DNA of 5,444 bases from Desulfobacteraceae bacterium (GTDB taxonomy: Bacteria; Desulfobacterota; Desulfobacteria; Desulfobacterales; Desulfosalsimonadaceae), in assembly GCA_021162325.1 (NCBI GenBank), contig JAGGYV010000191.1, positions 1-5,444 of the forward strand, given 5' to 3'. Under the pieces are notes generated by a model. It had not been told where the DNA came from. It did not search any database and saw only the letters and a program-made list of their open reading frames with translations. Shown here one piece after another: positions 4,263 through 5,444 of this stretch; within the stretch, counting starts at the first letter, position 1; each line of letters opens with the position of its first letter. The position numbers and the translations under genes are program-made.

Positions 4263-5237
4263 ATGGCTGAAGAAATATATCCAAATCTGTTTCGCATCAA
4301 AATTCCGTTGCCGGAAAGTCCGTTAAAGTATCTGAATTCATATATTATCAAGGGGGGCGAACGAAACCTGATCGTTGATACGGGCCTGAATCGGAAAGAG
4401 TGTAAAACGGCCATGATGGAGGGCTTAAAGGAATTAGATATTGCTCTTGAAACTGCCGATATCTTTATCACTCATCTCCATGCGGATCATTTTGGACTTT
4501 TAGGGGAACTGGTAACCCCAAAAACAATGGTTTATTTTAACCGCCCGGATAAGGAACTTATTGAGCACTGGGAAGGGTTTGAACCGATGATTGCCTATGC
4601 CGCCAAAAATGGGTTTCCGGAAGAAATGCTTCGGCATGCCCTTAACCAGCATCCCGGATTCAAATATGGTACTGACTGGATTCCGGCATTAAATATTTTA
4701 AACGATGATGATATTCTGGAAGTGGGGGACTACCGCTTTAACTGTATCATGACACCCGGTCACACCGAAGGGCATACCTGCCTTTATGAAGCCGACAAAC
4801 GGTTTTTAATTGCCGGTGATCATATACTGGGAGACATTACCCCCAATATCCAGTGCTGGTCGGAAGATTCTGACCCGCTAAAGGATTACCTGGAAAGCCT
4901 TGATAAAGTGTATCCGCTAAAAGTGGACCGGGTGCTGCCCGGGCATCGCCGGGTGTTTGAAAATTATACCCAGCGGATTGATGAGTTGAAGCACCATCAT
5001 GATCTGAGGCTCCGGGAAGTTACGGACATTCTGGTTCAAACATCTTCGTTGTCCGCGTTTGATGTGGCAGCGAAAATGACGTGGGACATTAAAGCGGACT
5101 CCTGGGATGATTTTCCGGTGGCGCAAAAATGGTTTGCCACCGGCGAGGCATTGTCCCATTTAAGGTATCTTGAAAATAAAAAATTAATTTATCGGGATAA
5201 GGAAGATCCGGTGGTTTACTACAGTGCCACAAGCTGA
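4263..5237 (+). CDS. MBL-fold metallo-hydrolase with C-terminal winged helix (LACTB2-like)
   Basis: A complete 324-residue metallo-beta-lactamase-fold hydrolase. The metal site is intact. THLHADHFG (70-78) gives His71, His73, Asp75 and His76; PGHTEGH (165-171) gives His167. AGDHIL (184-189) gives the bridging Asp186, and LPGH (225-228) gives His228. After the catalytic domain, residues about 235-320 (RIDELKHHHDLRLREVTDIL, then FATGEALSHLRYLENKKLIY) form the small winged-helix domain seen in LACTB2-type proteins. Members include glyoxalase II-like thioesterases and RNases, and the substrate cannot be chosen from sequence. The protein is cytoplasmic with no signal peptide. The ATG follows the ribosome binding site AAAGGGAG at 4251-4258. 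The gene has its own promoter region and possible operator, so it seems to be monocistronic. Part of its 3' end is repeated downstream at 5263-5289. Confidence 0.92.
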   Translation: MAEEIYPNLFRIKIPLPESPLKYLNSYIIKGGERNLIVDTGLNRKECKTAMMEGLKELDIALETADIFITHLHADHFGLLGELVTPKTMVYFNRPDKELIEHWEGFEPMIAYAAKNGFPEEMLRHALNQHPGFKYGTDWIPALNILNDDDILEVGDYRFNCIMTPGHTEGHTCLYEADKRFLIAGDHILGDITPNIQCWSEDSDPLKDYLESLDKVYPLKVDRVLPGHRRVFENYTQRIDELKHHHDLRLREVTDILVQTSSLSAFDVAAKMTWDIKADSWDDFPVAQKWFATGEALSHLRYLENKKLIYRDKEDPVVYYSATS

Positions 5238-5262
5238 TTCACTCTTGCTGTGTTATAAAGGG

Positions 5263-5289
5263 ATCGCGATAAAAGGAAGATCCGGTGGT
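5263..5289 (+). repeat. Partial copy of the MBL gene 3' end
   Basis: The 17 bases aaggaagatccggtggt at 5199-5215, inside the hydrolase gene, recur exactly at 5273-5289. The preceding bases atcgggat (5191-5198) and atcgcgat (5263-5270) also match at seven of eight positions, with two extra A's in the second copy. Copy 1 encodes KEDPVVYY close to the gene's stop. Copy 2 encodes KEDPVVFF and stays open to a TAA at 5360-5362 but is preceded by a stop. It may be a local duplication, or the end of a second paralogous gene left after recombination. Confidence 0.75.
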
Positions 5290-5299
5290 CTTTTTTATC
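5268..5299 (+). terminator. Possible terminator hairpin after the MBL gene
   Basis: The bases gataaaa-gg-aaga (5268-5280) pair with tctt-ttttatc (5289-5299) to form an 11-bp AT-rich stem with a GG bulge and an 8-base loop, 30 bases after the hydrolase stop codon. The T-run is inside the stem rather than after it, so this is a weak rho-independent terminator candidate that overlaps the duplicated segment. Confidence 0.3.
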
Positions 5300-5326
5300 C
5301 CGTCGAATAAAATTTATTGCCTGGTT

Positions 5327-5347
5327 ATCGACTCCGCTATAGTCGAT
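5327..5347. repeat. ATCGACT/AGTCGAT hairpin
   Basis: A perfect 7-bp inverted repeat, atcgact (5327-5333) and agtcgat (5341-5347), with a 7-base loop. The stem can be lengthened slightly with G-T pairs. There is no following T-run. No function is evident. Confidence 0.5.
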
Positions 5348-5380
5348 GATTCAGGGATTTAATCTTATCGAATAATTTTC

Positions 5381-5407
5381 TGGATACCCGCCTTCGCGGG
5401 TATGACA
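5381..5407. repeat. REP-like intergenic palindrome (TACCCGC/GCGGGTA)
   Basis: The arms atacccgc (5384-5391) and gcgggtat (5396-5403) form a perfect 8-bp stem with a CTTC loop, flanked by TGG and GACA. This is a variant of the very widespread bacterial intergenic repeat in which TGGATTCCCGC is paired with GCGGGAATGACA. Such repeats are normally present in many copies per genome. Palindromes of this size are the kind of substrate used by RAYT proteins, one of which is encoded at the start of the window; a link between the two is not shown here. Confidence 0.75.
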
Positions 5408-5444
5408 GGCCAGGGTATTTATTGTAAAATTATATTATTATGTC

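Noticed and set aside
1..5444. CRISPR array, tRNA or rRNA gene
   Set aside because: No regularly spaced repeats of 23-40 bp and no recognisable tRNA cloverleaf or rRNA core sequence were seen on reading both strands by eye.

Overview
The window looks like an accessory stretch of a mesophilic Gram-negative chromosome with moderate to low GC. A deltaproteobacterial sulfate-reducer type (Desulfobacterales-like) is my best guess. The basis is a RAYT transposase with a DnaA-like tail, a CFI-type glycine-rich C-terminus on an exported protein, and intergenic palindromes that resemble ones I remember from that group. This is an impression, not a proof. Every gene I accept lies on the + strand.

Layout: 1-298 is AT-rich leader DNA with a short tandem duplication and, at its end, a GGGGTCA-containing block in front of the first gene. 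299-1267 encodes a REP-associated Y1 transposase fused to a DnaA domain IV-like helix-turn-helix. 1368-2108 is a complete classical short-chain dehydrogenase with its own Shine-Dalgarno and a possible promoter. Two bases after its stop codon lies a 126-bp imperfect palindrome (2110-2235). 2275-2411 is the decayed 3' end of an unrecognised gene whose stop codon sits in the ribosome binding site of an intact metallophosphoesterase gene (2423-3061, TTG start). Directly behind that is the headless C-terminal half of a RelE-type toxin (3087-3215).

3216-3341 carries an inverted pair of TGACCCCAC motifs matching the core of the block before the transposase. 3355-3761 is an exported-protein gene broken by a frameshift inside a 7-bp tandem repeat; the shifted frame restores a glycine-rich tail ending in CFI. 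About 500 bp without a recognised gene follow (3762-4262), ending in a promoter and possible operator for an intact metallo-beta-lactamase-fold hydrolase with a C-terminal winged helix (4263-5237). The last 200 bp hold a partial copy of the 3' end of that gene and several hairpins, including a REP-like TACCCGC/GCGGGTA element.

I see no evidence that these genes form one pathway. The intact enzymes (SDR, phosphoesterase, MBL hydrolase) appear to be separately expressed. They are separated by decayed gene ends and palindromic repeats, which is what repeated insertion, deletion and transposase-linked rearrangement would leave. I found no convincing new multi-gene system. The best leads are the transposase with its candidate target sequences, the repeat-mediated frameshift in the exported protein, and the truncated toxin.
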